Source: Clostridiales bacterium
GTDB lineage: Bacteria > Bacillota > Desulfotomaculia > Desulfotomaculales > VENG01
Length of the DNA stretch: 64,000 nt
Reading direction: 5' to 3'
Assembly: GCA_016278505.1 (NCBI GenBank)
Contig: JADQBQ010000003.1
Span: 1-64,000, forward strand
A program made the translations under genes and the position numbers. Within the stretch, counting starts at the first letter, position 1; each line of letters starts with the position of its first letter. Shown here piece after piece: positions 1 through 8,647 of the stretch. The notes beneath the pieces are model-generated. The model saw nothing but the letters and a program-made list of their open reading frames with translations. It made no database searches and had not been told where the DNA came from.

Positions 1-126
1 TACATAGTTGAAAAACATAAGTAAATCAGTTCGGTATTCCTTAACTGTATTTTCAGAACGGCCCCTCATAATAGAGAGGTACCCCAGGTATTGTTCGACT
101 AGTTGACAAGTTCTATTTGATTGCAT
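1..126 (-). CDS. Tyrosine recombinase/integrase, N-terminal part only (runs off the left edge)
   Basis: The first 42 codons read from an ATG at 126 toward position 1 with no stop. A good ribosome site (AAGGAGATG, about 134-142) precedes the start. The peptide contains LVEQYLGYL followed by RGRSENTVKEYRTDLLMFF, which matches the SAM-like core-binding domain at the N-terminus of XerC/XerD-type recombinases: a helix, then the S-x-x-T-x-x-x-Y-x-x-D-L motif. The catalytic domain lies outside the window, so activity cannot be judged. Its position at the edge of an AT-rich block of unrelated genes suggests an integrated element. The family call rests on about 40 residues only. Confidence 0.7.
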   Translation of the reverse strand, partial: MQSNRTCQLVEQYLGYLSIMRGRSENTVKEYRTDLLMFFNYV

Positions 127-333
127 AAGTTCATCTCCTTGCAAATAGTTTTGACAGAATTGGCAGGAGGTAGCGATTGTCTATTAGGATAAGTTAATTA
201 TAAGGAATGTTAAATTCTTTTAGGAATGGATCTAATAAAGCAAAACATGCCAAGGTAGATGTAAAAATATAGCTATATTTTTAAGCCATATAAGGCAAGG
301 GCTGTTTGTGTCTGGACAATATGAAAGGGGTTA

Positions 334-1824
334 ATGAATATATACAAAGTAGATGTATCCGTATTATCAAGTTTATATAATAAGACCATGTTGTATTATC
401 TAATCCAAGCATTTGATAGCTTTAACCTCGAAAAAGAGGATGTTATTCATTTTATTAACAATGAAATTGGGAATTATGAATATATTTTTGAGCAACTAGA
501 GCAAAGAATAGATAATTTGCAAAGAGTGACAAATCTTATAGATAATGCTATCGATTATTCTACTTTTAATGGCGATAATTATTATAATGCTGCAGTTAAT
601 GTTATTATGATGGATAAAGTTCATAAACTATTAAAAAAGATTGATTTTAAAACGGACACTGAAAGTATTGTTAAAAATGTTCGGATTTTGAATCAGATAA
701 AAGAAATAATTATTCATCTAAACCTTGGCGTTAACGATTATGCTATTAGGAGGGCCCAGGCTAGTGGTGATTTTAATTTTAAAAGCAAGTACATGCCTAG
801 TCCATTATTAATTGGTTATTTGGAAGATTGTATACAAATGTGGAACTTATTCGCTCAAAACTATATTGATATAGAGAGTGAAGAAGTTAGAAGAATGTTG
901 ATCTTAAAATTCGGAGTAGATATTGATTTTATAAAGAATAAGGTTAATTTTATTGAGTTTATGCTTTCTATTATATGCATGTTAGAATCTCCATTTTACA
1001 AAGAAGATTGCAAACGAACACTATTTGAAATGTATAAAGCAGTTCAGGAGCTCATGCATAATAGTAACATAGGATCATTTTTTATTGAGTATGGAAATAT
1101 TAGCAATATTCCGCAACAGAAACGAACATCAAAAGACAGAACAACAAGGATTCAAATATTATTTATTCTAGATAATAATAGACCTTACAGTTTGAGGATA
1201 GATTTGCCGCATGAAGGGGAGCCTTATGTTCACTTAAATATTGAGGGTATAGATAGTGGTAATGCTGTTCCCATAAGCATAGGAGCATTCAAATATTTGA
1301 AGAATCAAGTGTCTAGGGGGAGTGAATTAGGGAAAATATTTTCCAAATATGATGACAAATATTGGTTTTGTCCAAAATTTGAAAAAAATATTTTGGATTT
1401 AAACTTACTTGATGAAGAGAAAAATATGTTGGAGCAGTTGTTTAAACAACAGAGTCATTTTAAAATTGCTAATGTTGATGATGGCCAAGAAATTAAAGTA
1501 ATTACGTGTTTTGATGAGCTTAAGACCTATATAAATAGAAATGTGCATAATAGCCACTATGCACTAAACAGTCAAAAACTCAACCGTAATGAATTATTGA
1601 AGAAATTACAATTAATAATTCAGCTTAGTACTATTTGCTCACTATGTGTTTTGCCAACTTGGCTTAGGGATGAAAAGGATAGAAAAAACCAGCTTGAGGA
1701 TATTAAAGAAAAGTTTGTTGATTTACTTTATGATTATTATCAATATTGTGATTATCCTCAAAATGAATTAAGATGTTTGGATTTGCTAACAATTTTAGAA
1801 TTAATTGCCGAAGAACTATATTAG
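334..1824 (+). CDS. Unknown 496-aa protein in the AT-rich island
   Basis: I do not recognise this protein. It opens with MNIYKVDVSVLSSL after a weak ribosome site (GAAAGGGG about 10 nt upstream). It looks soluble: no signal peptide or membrane segment, mostly alpha-helical and acidic/Asn-rich in the first 250 residues. A more beta-like middle (around residues 270-330, RIQILFILDNNRPYSLRIDL) follows, then a helical C-terminus with CSLCVLPTWLRDE. Codons are strongly A/T-biased compared with the trp or jet genes, which points to horizontal acquisition. It lies just downstream of a recombinase start and upstream of a uracil-DNA glycosylase. A role in defence or mobile-element biology is possible but nothing in the sequence shows it. 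Confidence 0.75.
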   Translation: MNIYKVDVSVLSSLYNKTMLYYLIQAFDSFNLEKEDVIHFINNEIGNYEYIFEQLEQRIDNLQRVTNLIDNAIDYSTFNGDNYYNAAVNVIMMDKVHKLLKKIDFKTDTESIVKNVRILNQIKEIIIHLNLGVNDYAIRRAQASGDFNFKSKYMPSPLLIGYLEDCIQMWNLFAQNYIDIESEEVRRMLILKFGVDIDFIKNKVNFIEFMLSIICMLESPFYKEDCKRTLFEMYKAVQELMHNSNIGSFFIEYGNISNIPQQKRTSKDRTTRIQILFILDNNRPYSLRIDLPHEGEPYVHLNIEGIDSGNAVPISIGAFKYLKNQVSRGSELGKIFSKYDDKYWFCPKFEKNILDLNLLDEEKNMLEQLFKQQSHFKIANVDDGQEIKVITCFDELKTYINRNVHNSHYALNSQKLNRNELLKKLQLIIQLSTICSLCVLPTWLRDEKDRKNQLEDIKEKFVDLLYDYYQYCDYPQNELRCLDLLTILELIAEELY

Positions 1825-1979
1825 CCGTGAAAGTTTGAGTCAAGCTAATAATAATGAGGAAACTGAAATTAAGACCTGTCTGGGAATGGATCGCTTGGCA
1901 GGCAGAAGAATCAAGTCCTAAGTTTGGAGTAATAGGCTTGCGTGCTTTCATGGTATATGAACAACCATGCATAACTTCT

Positions 1980-1990
1980 CATTATCCATA
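1980..1990. repeat. Copy 1 of the CATTATCCATA intergenic element
   Basis: An 11-bp word, CATTATCCATA, preceded by AACTTCT, lies between the 496-aa gene and the glycosylase. Two more copies are at 2717-2727 and 3821-3831. The similarity extends a few bases leftward in all three, roughly A[AG][CT]TTC then CATTATCCATA. Each copy is in a spacer between gene units of the recombinase-linked island. Confidence 0.5.
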
Positions 1991-2020
1991 ATTGTATTAG
2001 AAACAAATGGAGGAAATGTT

Positions 2021-2701
2021 TTGTCTCTACTGACTTTAAACCAAGAGATTGTTAATTGTAAAAAGTGTAATAGACTTAGGGAATGGTGTAACACAAGGTA
2101 TGGAAATAATCCGCATTACATTGGCCAAACCTACTGGGGACTCCCTGTTCCTGGATTTGGTGATGGTAACGGAAAAATTCTGATAGTAGGACTAGCCCCT
2201 GGTGCTCACGGTGCTAATCGGACAGGAAGGGTATTCACAGGTGATACAGCGGGAGACCTTTTATATAGTTCTTTATACAAATTTGGTTTTTCTAGTTTAG
2301 AAATATCAATAAAAAAGGATGACGGGTTAATTTTAAATGACGTATACATTACTAATGTAGTAAAATGCGCTCCTCCAGGTAATAAGCCAACATCATATGA
2401 ATTTGCCACCTGTAAAAAATATTTGGCTCGCGAAATAAAAAAACTAGTTAATTTGAGAGTGATTTTGGCACTAGGAGAAAAGGCTTTTTATAATATCAAA
2501 TCCATATTTACAGAAAACGGTGTCAACACGCGTGGTGCAAAGTTCGAACATGGTAAAACTTATAGATTTTGTAACAGTAATATTGTGATAATCGCTTCAT
2601 ACCATACGTCTAAATACAACATAGATACTAAAAGAATGACCGTCGAGAAATTTGACCATGTTTTACTGAATATTAAGAAGGTGTTGAGTTCAAACGACTA
2701 G
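2021..2701 (+). CDS. Uracil-DNA glycosylase, family 5 (UDGb type)
   Basis: This enzyme would excise uracil (family 5 members also remove hypoxanthine/xanthine) from DNA to start base-excision repair. The family signature GLAPGAHGANRTGRVFTGD is intact. An N-terminal cysteine cluster CKKCNRLREWC and a later NVVKCAPPGNKP provide ligands for the [4Fe-4S] cluster. The C-terminal catalytic loop is HTSKYN in place of the usual HPS-x-x-N. The TTG at 2021 is chosen because GGAGG lies 7 nt upstream; an in-frame ATG at 1967 adds 18 residues without family similarity and no ribosome site. At about 226 residues the length is typical. It sits in the AT-rich island between two copies of a short repeat. Confidence 0.88.
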   Translation: MSLLTLNQEIVNCKKCNRLREWCNTRYGNNPHYIGQTYWGLPVPGFGDGNGKILIVGLAPGAHGANRTGRVFTGDTAGDLLYSSLYKFGFSSLEISIKKDDGLILNDVYITNVVKCAPPGNKPTSYEFATCKKYLAREIKKLVNLRVILALGEKAFYNIKSIFTENGVNTRGAKFEHGKTYRFCNSNIVIIASYHTSKYNIDTKRMTVEKFDHVLLNIKKVLSSND

Positions 2702-2716
2702 CAATGCTTAGTTTCG

Positions 2717-2727
2717 CATTATCCATA
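2717..2727. repeat. Copy 2 of the CATTATCCATA intergenic element
   Basis: The 11-bp word recurs 16 nt after the glycosylase stop codon, preceded by AGTTTCG. It is 737 bp from copy 1. Confidence 0.5.
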
Positions 2728-2882
2728 TTATAAAATTAATGTATATAATTACCATGGGCGAGAAAGATGGCGGAAATAATGAGCGTTAAAAATTAGGCTA
2801 GCAACTATTATATGCGCAGAGATAATTAGTAATATAAACGCTTCCTGCTGGAAGGTGACATATAAAGTTATTATAACTGACG

Positions 2883-3224
2883 GTGGTCAGGAAAAAGGTG
2901 CGTGCAGTAGTGAATATCTATTCGCCGCCCTGTGATATTGAAGCCGAGTTGGTTCCTGTCTCCTCGATTGATGATCTTCAGGGCCTTGAAATAACAGGCA
3001 AAATTGAGGTATCCAGGGGTTACGGAGAATATGTACAGGGTTTATTCGTTGAAAGTGACCACAGCTTTTTCTGGCCGTTGGTGATTCCGAACCTGGCCTT
3101 TACGTCCATGTGTATGGACCTCCTTTGCGAAGTTACCCACACCGAAAACGATACAATGTGCCGGTCAGTGGCAACTAAAAAATTGATTGATAAGTGGGTG
3201 ATAAAGTGGACGCAGTCATCCTAA
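2883..3224 (+). CDS. Hypothetical protein, 113 aa
   Basis: I do not recognise this small protein. It starts at GTG 2883 (a second GTG at 2898 is also possible). It has an N-terminal basic stretch, MVRKKVRAVVN, then a mixed beta-rich sequence with VNIYSPPCDIEAELVPVS and GLFVESDHSFFWPLVIPNL. There is no signal peptide and no transmembrane helix. The composition is less AT-biased than its neighbours. The ribosome site is weak, so the exact start is uncertain. It is probably cotranscribed with, or adjacent to, the next small gene in the island. Confidence 0.6.
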   Translation: MVRKKVRAVVNIYSPPCDIEAELVPVSSIDDLQGLEITGKIEVSRGYGEYVQGLFVESDHSFFWPLVIPNLAFTSMCMDLLCEVTHTENDTMCRSVATKKLIDKWVIKWTQSS

Positions 3225-3334
3225 CTATTAGCTGGAGCAAAGCGAGTAGAATATCTTTGGGGTTTATTTAATGGATAGAATCCAATATAAAAGAAAGCTT
3301 GCAAATTGATTGTAAATACAGGGGGAGTATTTGT

Positions 3335-3754
3335 ATGAATTCCTGGCTCAAAGAATTGCTAAAGAATATAGATAATAATATAAATGAACAAACTAAAATA
3401 AAAATAATGGAAGCATCTGGTGAAAACTGTACTTTTACCCATCTTACCGATAATAGATTACTGGAGATAAAAAGCAATTCTAAAAATGAATTTGATTTCT
3501 TAAAAAAATTGTCAGAAGAGTGGCGAGTGAAAATCGAAGGTGACAATATCTATGTTGTCTTTGATAAATGTTATTGTCCACTTATTAATGAAGACATAAA
3601 AGGTGCTTCTAAAACTCTCTGTTATTGTACTCAAGGCAATATCAAAAATAAATTTAGAATTGGATTAGATAAAGATGTAGACGTTTTGATGGAAAAGACA
3701 ATTCTTGCTGGTGATGAAGAGTGCCGATTTAAAGTGTTCTATAAAGGAGGATAA
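3335..3754 (+). CDS. Small protein with a C-terminal V4R/DUF6144-like cysteine motif, 139 aa
   Basis: The ATG at 3335 is preceded by GGGGGAG with good spacing; an upstream in-frame ATG at 3299 lacks a ribosome site. The N-terminal half is helical and charged (MNSWLKELLKNIDNNIN). The C-terminal part has a Cys pair, FDKCYCPLINEDI, then KTLCYCTQGNIKNKF, and ends in ILAGDEECRFKVFY. This arrangement resembles ligand- or metal-binding DUF6144/V4R-type domains, where a GD-x-x-C-R-F end motif is characteristic. The assignment comes from motif memory and is moderate at best. Gene order and AT-rich codons tie it to the island. Confidence 0.6.
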   Translation: MNSWLKELLKNIDNNINEQTKIKIMEASGENCTFTHLTDNRLLEIKSNSKNEFDFLKKLSEEWRVKIEGDNIYVVFDKCYCPLINEDIKGASKTLCYCTQGNIKNKFRIGLDKDVDVLMEKTILAGDEECRFKVFYKGG

Positions 3755-3820
3755 TCACAAGGTTTGAAAAGGAGTTAAGGAAAACGTGCTATCATAAATA
3801 TAGAAGTCGTGATCAGCTTC

Positions 3821-3831
3821 CATTATCCATA
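3821..3831. repeat. Copy 3 of the CATTATCCATA intergenic element
   Basis: Third copy of the 11-bp word, preceded by CAGCTTC, between the 139-aa gene and the secreted 640-aa protein. It is 1104 bp from copy 2. Confidence 0.5.
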
Positions 3832-3974
3832 TGATGAATGCTTTTATTGCCAACATTTTTTATCCCTTTAACGTATCCAATTAGGATTGTTCAGCAGGAA
3901 CCTATTTCGAGGACTATCCCGTTTTTAACCATGGGGTAAGTCTTTTTGTTAAAAAAAATACGAGGTGCATCAAC

Positions 3975-5897
3975 TTGTTTAAAAAAATTCTCTCTTTATT
4001 AGTTATTTTATTAGTAATAAGCATCAATACCAGTTTTTCGGAAGCTGCTCCCACATCTGAAGTCAAAGTGATTGTCAACGGTAAACAAGTCAATTTTCCC
4101 GAATCGAAGCCGCTGCTGGAAAATGGCATTGTATACACCAACATTTCATCAACCTGCCGTGCACTTCATTGCACTGTGTGGAGTGACAGTAAAAACACAA
4201 TAATGATAAAAAAAGGAACAACTACAATTAGCTTCCCTGTCGGTTCCACCAGGGCGGTGGTTAATTATGAAGAGAGCGCCATGGACGCCCCGGCAAAAAT
4301 AAACGGAGGCACGATACTGATACCGCTAAAAACAATCAGCGAATTTTTAGGCGCCACAGCCAATTGGAACGACACTACAAAGACGATGGAAATCACATAC
4401 TCCCCGGCTTCTACCATGCAAGGTATTGACATATTTAACTCGATTACGGAAAGACATACCACTTATCAGCTGGAATGGGCTTTAGCCGTCTCAGGTATCC
4501 TTAAAAAAATCAACAATAATGCTTTTGATATAATGGGGGGTATACCATTCCCCAATGAGCGGTTTTTAAGTGAAACTGAAAGCAGCCTACAAGAAATGTG
4601 GGGTATTTATAATCGTCAAAACACACTGGACACAATCGCTAACTTAAAGGAACAAGGACAGCGGGCGGAGTTCAATCACTACGCGGGTATTATCAGCAAA
4701 CTTACCGAGACCGAATTTGAAGAACTATTAAGCATTAACGCCGAAGATCAAGAGTTGGTAAGAAAACTAAGGTTTGTAAAAGAACATTATCAAACACTGG
4801 GAGAAAAAAGCCTACTGGGATGGGATTATTGCAGGTTAATGGAAGTGGCAGAAAAAAGTTTTAAACTAGGATATATCACTGCAGAAGAAGCCTGGGCGGA
4901 GATAATCCCGGCGGCGCAAGTTGTCCAAAAAACATTTAACTCCTGGGAAGACCTGGGTAACAATTATATGTTGGGTCGTTTATTTTGGTGTGGTGAAACC
5001 GATCCGAAACGGGTCGAGGCCATGCGATGGCTTTTGTCGGATCCCCAGAGTCCGTGGATGGATCTAGAATGGGATGCCTATCTCGGCAAATCAACAACAA
5101 ACTATGCCATGGAAAAGAAAATTTTGGTTCTTAATTCCGGTGAAGCAGGAGTCCATATAAACGGCTTGCTGCATTATTTGGATTCTGCACCCGTACCTGT
5201 GGGTAACGAAATTCTGGTACCGGTTGAACTAATGGAACTTGCTTTTAACTGTGAAGTTGAGTGGCAAAAAGATGGGAAAACAATATTGGTTTCCTATGGT
5301 AATCAGGAAATAAAATTTTGCGTTGACAAAAACTATGCTTACGTAAACGACAAGCAGAGTACCGTCACCGCCCCGGCCAAAATCATTAACGATAGATTCC
5401 ATATCCCCTTCAAATTCACGGCCGACAACATGGGAATCACTATCTACAAATATCCTGGTTCGAATAAAATTATGGCGGTTATGACTGTTTATAATGGACA
5501 TGACGTTAGCTTTATATTGCCGCCTGGTTTTACAATACTAGGTATTGATTTTGATTTTATCTCTTTCGTCACTCCCACCAATGCTTTCTTTCATATTGAC
5601 GGCGTCACTAAAGGTAGTTTTAATAAGGATTTGTTTGGTGAATTTGTTTCCCGGTCTGCCAACTCCTTTAAAAACAGCCCGGTTCATAACGTACAATCAG
5701 CCAGCACAACAAAGTACGGCGATAGTGCTGTAACCATTTTTAACGAAACAAAGCATACCGGTGTTGTCACAAGCAAGTTGCTGGAACAGGAAGGGATATT
5801 TTTTATTAGAGGTTATTACAATAAAGGTGCATTTGCCAATATGGCCCAAAAAGAATATTACCTGGTCGCAAATTCACTGACCTTGAAAAAAGAATAG
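3975..5897 (+). CDS. Secreted copper-amine-oxidase-like (stalk) domain protein with DUF1266 core
   Basis: A 640-aa exported protein starting at TTG 3975 behind GAGGTG. Residues 1-25 form a signal peptide (KKILSLLVILLVISINTSF, then AEA-type cleavage near SEAAP). Residues 28-140 are a copper amine oxidase N-terminal-like domain: VKVIVNGKQVNF, then ILIPLKTISEFLGATANW and KTMEITY. This domain is usually a wall-associated stalk and carries no amine oxidase activity. Residues about 165-370 match DUF1266 (GWDYCRLMEVAEKSFKLGYI, then NNYMLGRLFW). A second stalk-like domain follows at about 385-505, and the tail (about 510-640) is unrecognised and beta-rich. It is monocistronic. The function is unknown, likely at the cell surface. 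Confidence 0.75.
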   Translation: MFKKILSLLVILLVISINTSFSEAAPTSEVKVIVNGKQVNFPESKPLLENGIVYTNISSTCRALHCTVWSDSKNTIMIKKGTTTISFPVGSTRAVVNYEESAMDAPAKINGGTILIPLKTISEFLGATANWNDTTKTMEITYSPASTMQGIDIFNSITERHTTYQLEWALAVSGILKKINNNAFDIMGGIPFPNERFLSETESSLQEMWGIYNRQNTLDTIANLKEQGQRAEFNHYAGIISKLTETEFEELLSINAEDQELVRKLRFVKEHYQTLGEKSLLGWDYCRLMEVAEKSFKLGYITAEEAWAEIIPAAQVVQKTFNSWEDLGNNYMLGRLFWCGETDPKRVEAMRWLLSDPQSPWMDLEWDAYLGKSTTNYAMEKKILVLNSGEAGVHINGLLHYLDSAPVPVGNEILVPVELMELAFNCEVEWQKDGKTILVSYGNQEIKFCVDKNYAYVNDKQSTVTAPAKIINDRFHIPFKFTADNMGITIYKYPGSNKIMAVMTVYNGHDVSFILPPGFTILGIDFDFISFVTPTNAFFHIDGVTKGSFNKDLFGEFVSRSANSFKNSPVHNVQSASTTKYGDSAVTIFNETKHTGVVTSKLLEQEGIFFIRGYYNKGAFANMAQKEYYLVANSLTLKKE

Positions 5898-5929
5898 GGT
5901 TTTTGTGATGTTACAAGACAATATTGTAA

Positions 5930-6136
5930 ATTCTGCCCAGCGTCAATCACTATAAATTGCTTTTCATTGATGATTTCATTGTAATACCTGCTGCAATCGG
6001 TACATTATTAATCAGTCTTCTGTTCTCCTGGTTAACCAACTGGGGATTCTTTAAATTCCTTGGGAAAGCATTGGGGTCAGGCTTGAATTATTCACTAATT
6101 CATGATAGAAAAGAGTTAATAAAAGATAGGGGATAG
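5930..6136 (+). pseudogene. Fragment of a small integral membrane protein (DUF2269-like C-terminus)
   Basis: After a stop at 5927 there is an open stretch of 68 codons without a start. It reads LLFIDDFIVIPAAIGTLLIS, then LLFSWLTNWGFFKF, and ends at 6136. The hydrophobic segment followed by W-G-F-F-K is typical of DUF2269-type membrane proteins, whose N-terminal helices are missing here. The remaining part of the 328-bp gap 5898-6225 holds no convincing gene. I read this as a decayed remnant; the family call is tentative. Confidence 0.4.
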
Positions 6137-6225
6137 TACTATTGATGCTGCATTAGGCCGAGCTTGCCTTCCAGGTGTAACCCGAGTAGCAAAGCCCGGC
6201 ATTTTTGTTTAAGTTATAATATCAT

Positions 6226-8154
6226 TTACAATTCCAGAGCAAGCCTTGCTCCTTCTTCAATTGCCGCTACAGCATTTCGTGCCTCTGCTGCATCGCCAAT
6301 TACGTGTAGGGATTCAATTTTATCCACTAAATCCTTTTTCAATGGGTTATAAGACTTTGCACCCAGAGCTAATATCACCATATCAAAGCCGGAAAGTTCC
6401 GTTTCCCCGGAGGGATTGGTGCATATTGCTCCATCCTTCTTAAACCTTTCCACCTTTGTATTGATCAGTATTTCAACGTTTTTTTCGTCCAGGGACTTAA
6501 ATATAAAATATTTTATACTGGGGTGCATATCCTTACCAATAGAATCTTCCATTTCCACAATGGTTGCTTTACTATTTTGACTGAGAACATGTACACAGGT
6601 TTCCAGACCGACTAACCCACCACCCACGATAAGCACATTTTCTCCTAGCCTCACTTTGCCCGACAACACATCCAGTGCTTGTACAACTGTAATACCTTCG
6701 TTTGGTATTTCAGGCTCTATGGGAACAGCTCCGGTTGCCAAAACAACCACATCGGGGCCTAGTGATAGTATCTGCTCAGCACCCACCTCACTGCCAGGTC
6801 TTATATCTACGTTATACTTTTTACACATTTCTATATAATATCGAATACCCCGGGCCAATTCATGTTTTCCGGGCGGCACCGCTGCCGGTATAAACTGACC
6901 TCCAAGTTTATCGCCCTTTTCAAACAACGTAACCTTATGACCCCTTGCCGCCGCAACCCATGCCACTTCAAGTCCTCCGGGACCGCCGCCCACGACGATA
7001 ACTGATTTTAGATTTTCAGTTGCGGTGATTTTCATGTTTTCCTCGTGGCCGGTAAATGGGTTAATCATGCAGGATACACCGTAATCGTTCGGCATAATAC
7101 CCGGTACGCCCTGGCACCTTGTCATGCAAGCTACACAAGGAGAAATTTCATTAATTTTATTTTCAGCAACTTTATTAGGAAATTCCGGGTCGGCGAGTGA
7201 GCCGCGTCCCAATGAAACGAAATCAGCCATTCCACTGGCGACAACGTCCTCGGCCATAGTGGGGTCATTAATGCGTCCAACTGCAATGACAGGTACATTG
7301 ACAGCTTTTTTAACCGCCTCTGCTGCATCAAGAAGATATCCGTTCTGAACATTGTAAGGAGCGACCATCCAGGGCATACTGGCATAAACCCCCGTGGATA
7401 CATGAATTGCATCGGCGCCTGCTTCAGCAAGTGCCTTCGATATCATTACAGTTTCATCAATTTTACTGCCGGCTTCTACCCGCTCGTCGCCGCTAATTCT
7501 AAATATAAGCGGAAAGTCATCCCCGCAATTTTCCTTTATATTTTTGATTACTTCAATAGCAAAGCGCATTCTACCGGCTAAATCCCCACCAAACTCATCA
7601 ATACGCTTATTGGTATAGCTGGATAGAAATTGTGCCACTAAGTAGCCATGAGCACCATGTATTTCCACGCCGTCAAAGCCTGCCTTTTTTGCTCTAAGCG
7701 CTGCATCGCCAAACTTTTGAATTAAATCATGTACTCCTTCTATTGAAAGCTCCTTTGGAAGATCACGATTGATGGGGCAGGGGATTGCCGATGGCGCTAC
7801 CGGCTGTGCACCGGTAGTGGAACTGTGTGTCTGACGACCTGAATGCTGAATCTGAACGGCTATTTTCCCACCTTCTTGATGAATCCGGTCCGCTAAATTG
7901 CGAAGGCCAGGGATATGCTCATCAGAATGAATCATAAGCTGCCCAGGTAATGCCTTACCTGGTGGATCTATGCATGCAAATTCGGTAATAAGTAGCCCAA
8001 AACCCCCACGGGCCCGTGCGGCGTAGTACTCGATTAATTCTTTACCGACCTTTCCATCAGGTTCACCATGTCTGGAACCCATTGCCGGCATAATGAATCT
8101 GTTTTTAAGCTCAAGCCCTCCCATTTTTCCTTTATTTAAAATGTTTGTAAACAT
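6226..8154 (-). CDS. NADH:flavin oxidoreductase / 2,4-dienoyl-CoA (enoate) reductase family, 642 aa
   Basis: This is an Old Yellow Enzyme fused to a pyridine-nucleotide disulfide oxidoreductase module, as in FadH, enoate reductases and BaiCD/BaiH. Residues 1-340 form the FMN TIM barrel ([35 protein letters not shown]). Cysteines in [10 protein letters not shown] and GVSCMINP bind a [4Fe-4S] cluster around residues 340-370. An FAD Rossmann motif, [15 protein letters not shown], is near 385, and an NAD(P) motif, [16 protein letters not shown], near 505. It would pass electrons from NAD(P)H through FAD and Fe-S to FMN to reduce an enoate or enoyl-CoA. It is monocistronic and divergent from the trp operon. 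The substrate cannot be told from sequence. Confidence 0.88.
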   Translation of the reverse strand: MFTNILNKGKMGGLELKNRFIMPAMGSRHGEPDGKVGKELIEYYAARARGGFGLLITEFACIDPPGKALPGQLMIHSDEHIPGLRNLADRIHQEGGKIAVQIQHSGRQTHSSTTGAQPVAPSAIPCPINRDLPKELSIEGVHDLIQKFGDAALRAKKAGFDGVEIHGAHGYLVAQFLSSYTNKRIDEFGGDLAGRMRFAIEVIKNIKENCGDDFPLIFRISGDERVEAGSKIDETVMISKALAEAGADAIHVSTGVYASMPWMVAPYNVQNGYLLDAAEAVKKAVNVPVIAVGRINDPTMAEDVVASGMADFVSLGRGSLADPEFPNKVAENKINEISPCVACMTRCQGVPGIMPNDYGVSCMINPFTGHEENMKITATENLKSVIVVGGGPGGLEVAWVAAARGHKVTLFEKGDKLGGQFIPAAVPPGKHELARGIRYYIEMCKKYNVDIRPGSEVGAEQILSLGPDVVVLATGAVPIEPEIPNEGITVVQALDVLSGKVRLGENVLIVGGGLVGLETCVHVLSQNSKATIVEMEDSIGKDMHPSIKYFIFKSLDEKNVEILINTKVERFKKDGAICTNPSGETELSGFDMVILALGAKSYNPLKKDLVDKIESLHVIGDAAEARNAVAAIEEGARLALEL

Positions 8155-8279
8155 TGATGGTGCCCCCTCAGGTTGAAATTATAAAGTCTTTACAATAATA
8201 AATTACTATTATTATTGCCCCTAAAACCGCAAAGAATTATATAAATTTAAAGGGCGCCAAGAGACGATGAGGAGAACTA

Positions 8280-8309
8280 TTGACAATCAATATACATTAA
8301 TCTTATAAT
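8280..8309 (+). promoter_or_regulatory. Sigma-A promoter of the trp operon
   Basis: TTGACA at 8280-8285 and TATAAT at 8304-8309 are both perfect consensus with an 18-nt spacer. Transcription should begin near 8316, giving a leader of about 330-400 nt before trpB that contains two attenuators. Confidence 0.88.
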
Positions 8310-8341
8310 AAAAGAAAATTATAAATAATTAGTTATGAAAT

Positions 8342-8398
8342 AAGCTGAGAATAGTTAAGTGAGTTAGTGTGAGTAAAGCTGAGATGAGCCGTAAATAG
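8342..8398 (+). promoter_or_regulatory. Putative TRAP-binding site 1 in the trp leader
   Basis: NAG triplets recur about every 5 nt: AAG 8342, GAG 8347, TAG 8352, AAG 8357, GAG 8361, TAG 8365, GAG 8371, AAG 8376, GAG 8381 and GAG 8386, with one further TAG at 8396. This is the pattern recognised by the 11-mer trp RNA-binding attenuation protein (TRAP/MtrB), which binds (G/U)AG, less well AAG, separated by 2-3 nt. The last triplets are inside TGAGCCG (8385-8391), which can pair with the 5' arm of the following terminator to form an antiterminator. Tryptophan-bound TRAP would block that pairing and cause termination. No mtrB gene is in the window. Confidence 0.78.
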
Positions 8399-8440
8399 TA
8401 AAAAACACCGGCGCTCATTTTGAGTGCCGTTTTTTATTTT
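8399..8440 (+). terminator. trp leader intrinsic terminator 1 (attenuator)
   Basis: A 9-bp stem, CGGCGCTCA (8409-8417) with TGAGTGCCG (8421-8429), closes on a TTT loop and is followed by TTTTTTATTTTT; an A-run precedes it. The 5' arm is complementary to TGAGCCG at the end of the NAG array, giving mutually exclusive antiterminator and terminator folds. Confidence 0.85.
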
Positions 8441-8508
8441 TACTTAATGGTATGAAAATATACTATAAGTAAATTTTCAACGGTCATCCTGTGGGCTTTA
8501 CACAAGAA

Positions 8509-8571
8509 GAGCTTAGCAAAGATTATCCACAAAGTGGATAGAATAGCAGAGTTGAGTTGAGTGGAGTTGAG
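8509..8571 (+). promoter_or_regulatory. Putative TRAP-binding site 2, split by a perfect hairpin
   Basis: GAG 8509, TAG 8514 and AAG 8519 are followed by a perfect inverted repeat, TATCCAC (8524-8530) and GTGGATA (8534-8540). The array then resumes in strict 5-nt register: TAG 8539, TAG 8544, GAG 8549, GAG 8554, GAG 8559, GAG 8564, GAG 8569. This makes 10 triplets, close to the 11 a TRAP ring can hold. The terminal TGAGCCGTA is identical to the one at site 1. GAGCCG can pair with the CGGACTC region of terminator 2 as an antiterminator. Confidence 0.78.
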
Positions 8572-8586
8572 CCGTATTTTATTATC

Positions 8587-8616
8587 AAGCCGGACTCTGC
8601 GTCCGGTTTTTTGTTG
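8587..8616 (+). terminator. trp leader intrinsic terminator 2 (attenuator)
   Basis: CCGGAC (8590-8595) pairs with GTCCGG (8601-8606) around a 5-nt loop and is followed by TTTTTTGTTG. The stem can be extended by the flanking A/T pairs. It is positioned 16 nt after the second NAG array, as expected for a second attenuator in series. Confidence 0.82.
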
Positions 8617-8647
8617 TTTAGGTAAATATTTACAGGAGGCTGAGAAA

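Noticed and set aside
1703-1972. 89-aa reverse-strand ORF
   Set aside because: It overlaps the end of the 496-aa gene antisense and lacks a ribosome site.
1854-1991. 45-codon ORF (MRKLKLRPVWEWIAWQ) between the 496-aa gene and the glycosylase
   Set aside because: No ribosome site and it overlaps repeat copy 1; the Trp-rich sequence is suggestive but too short to support.
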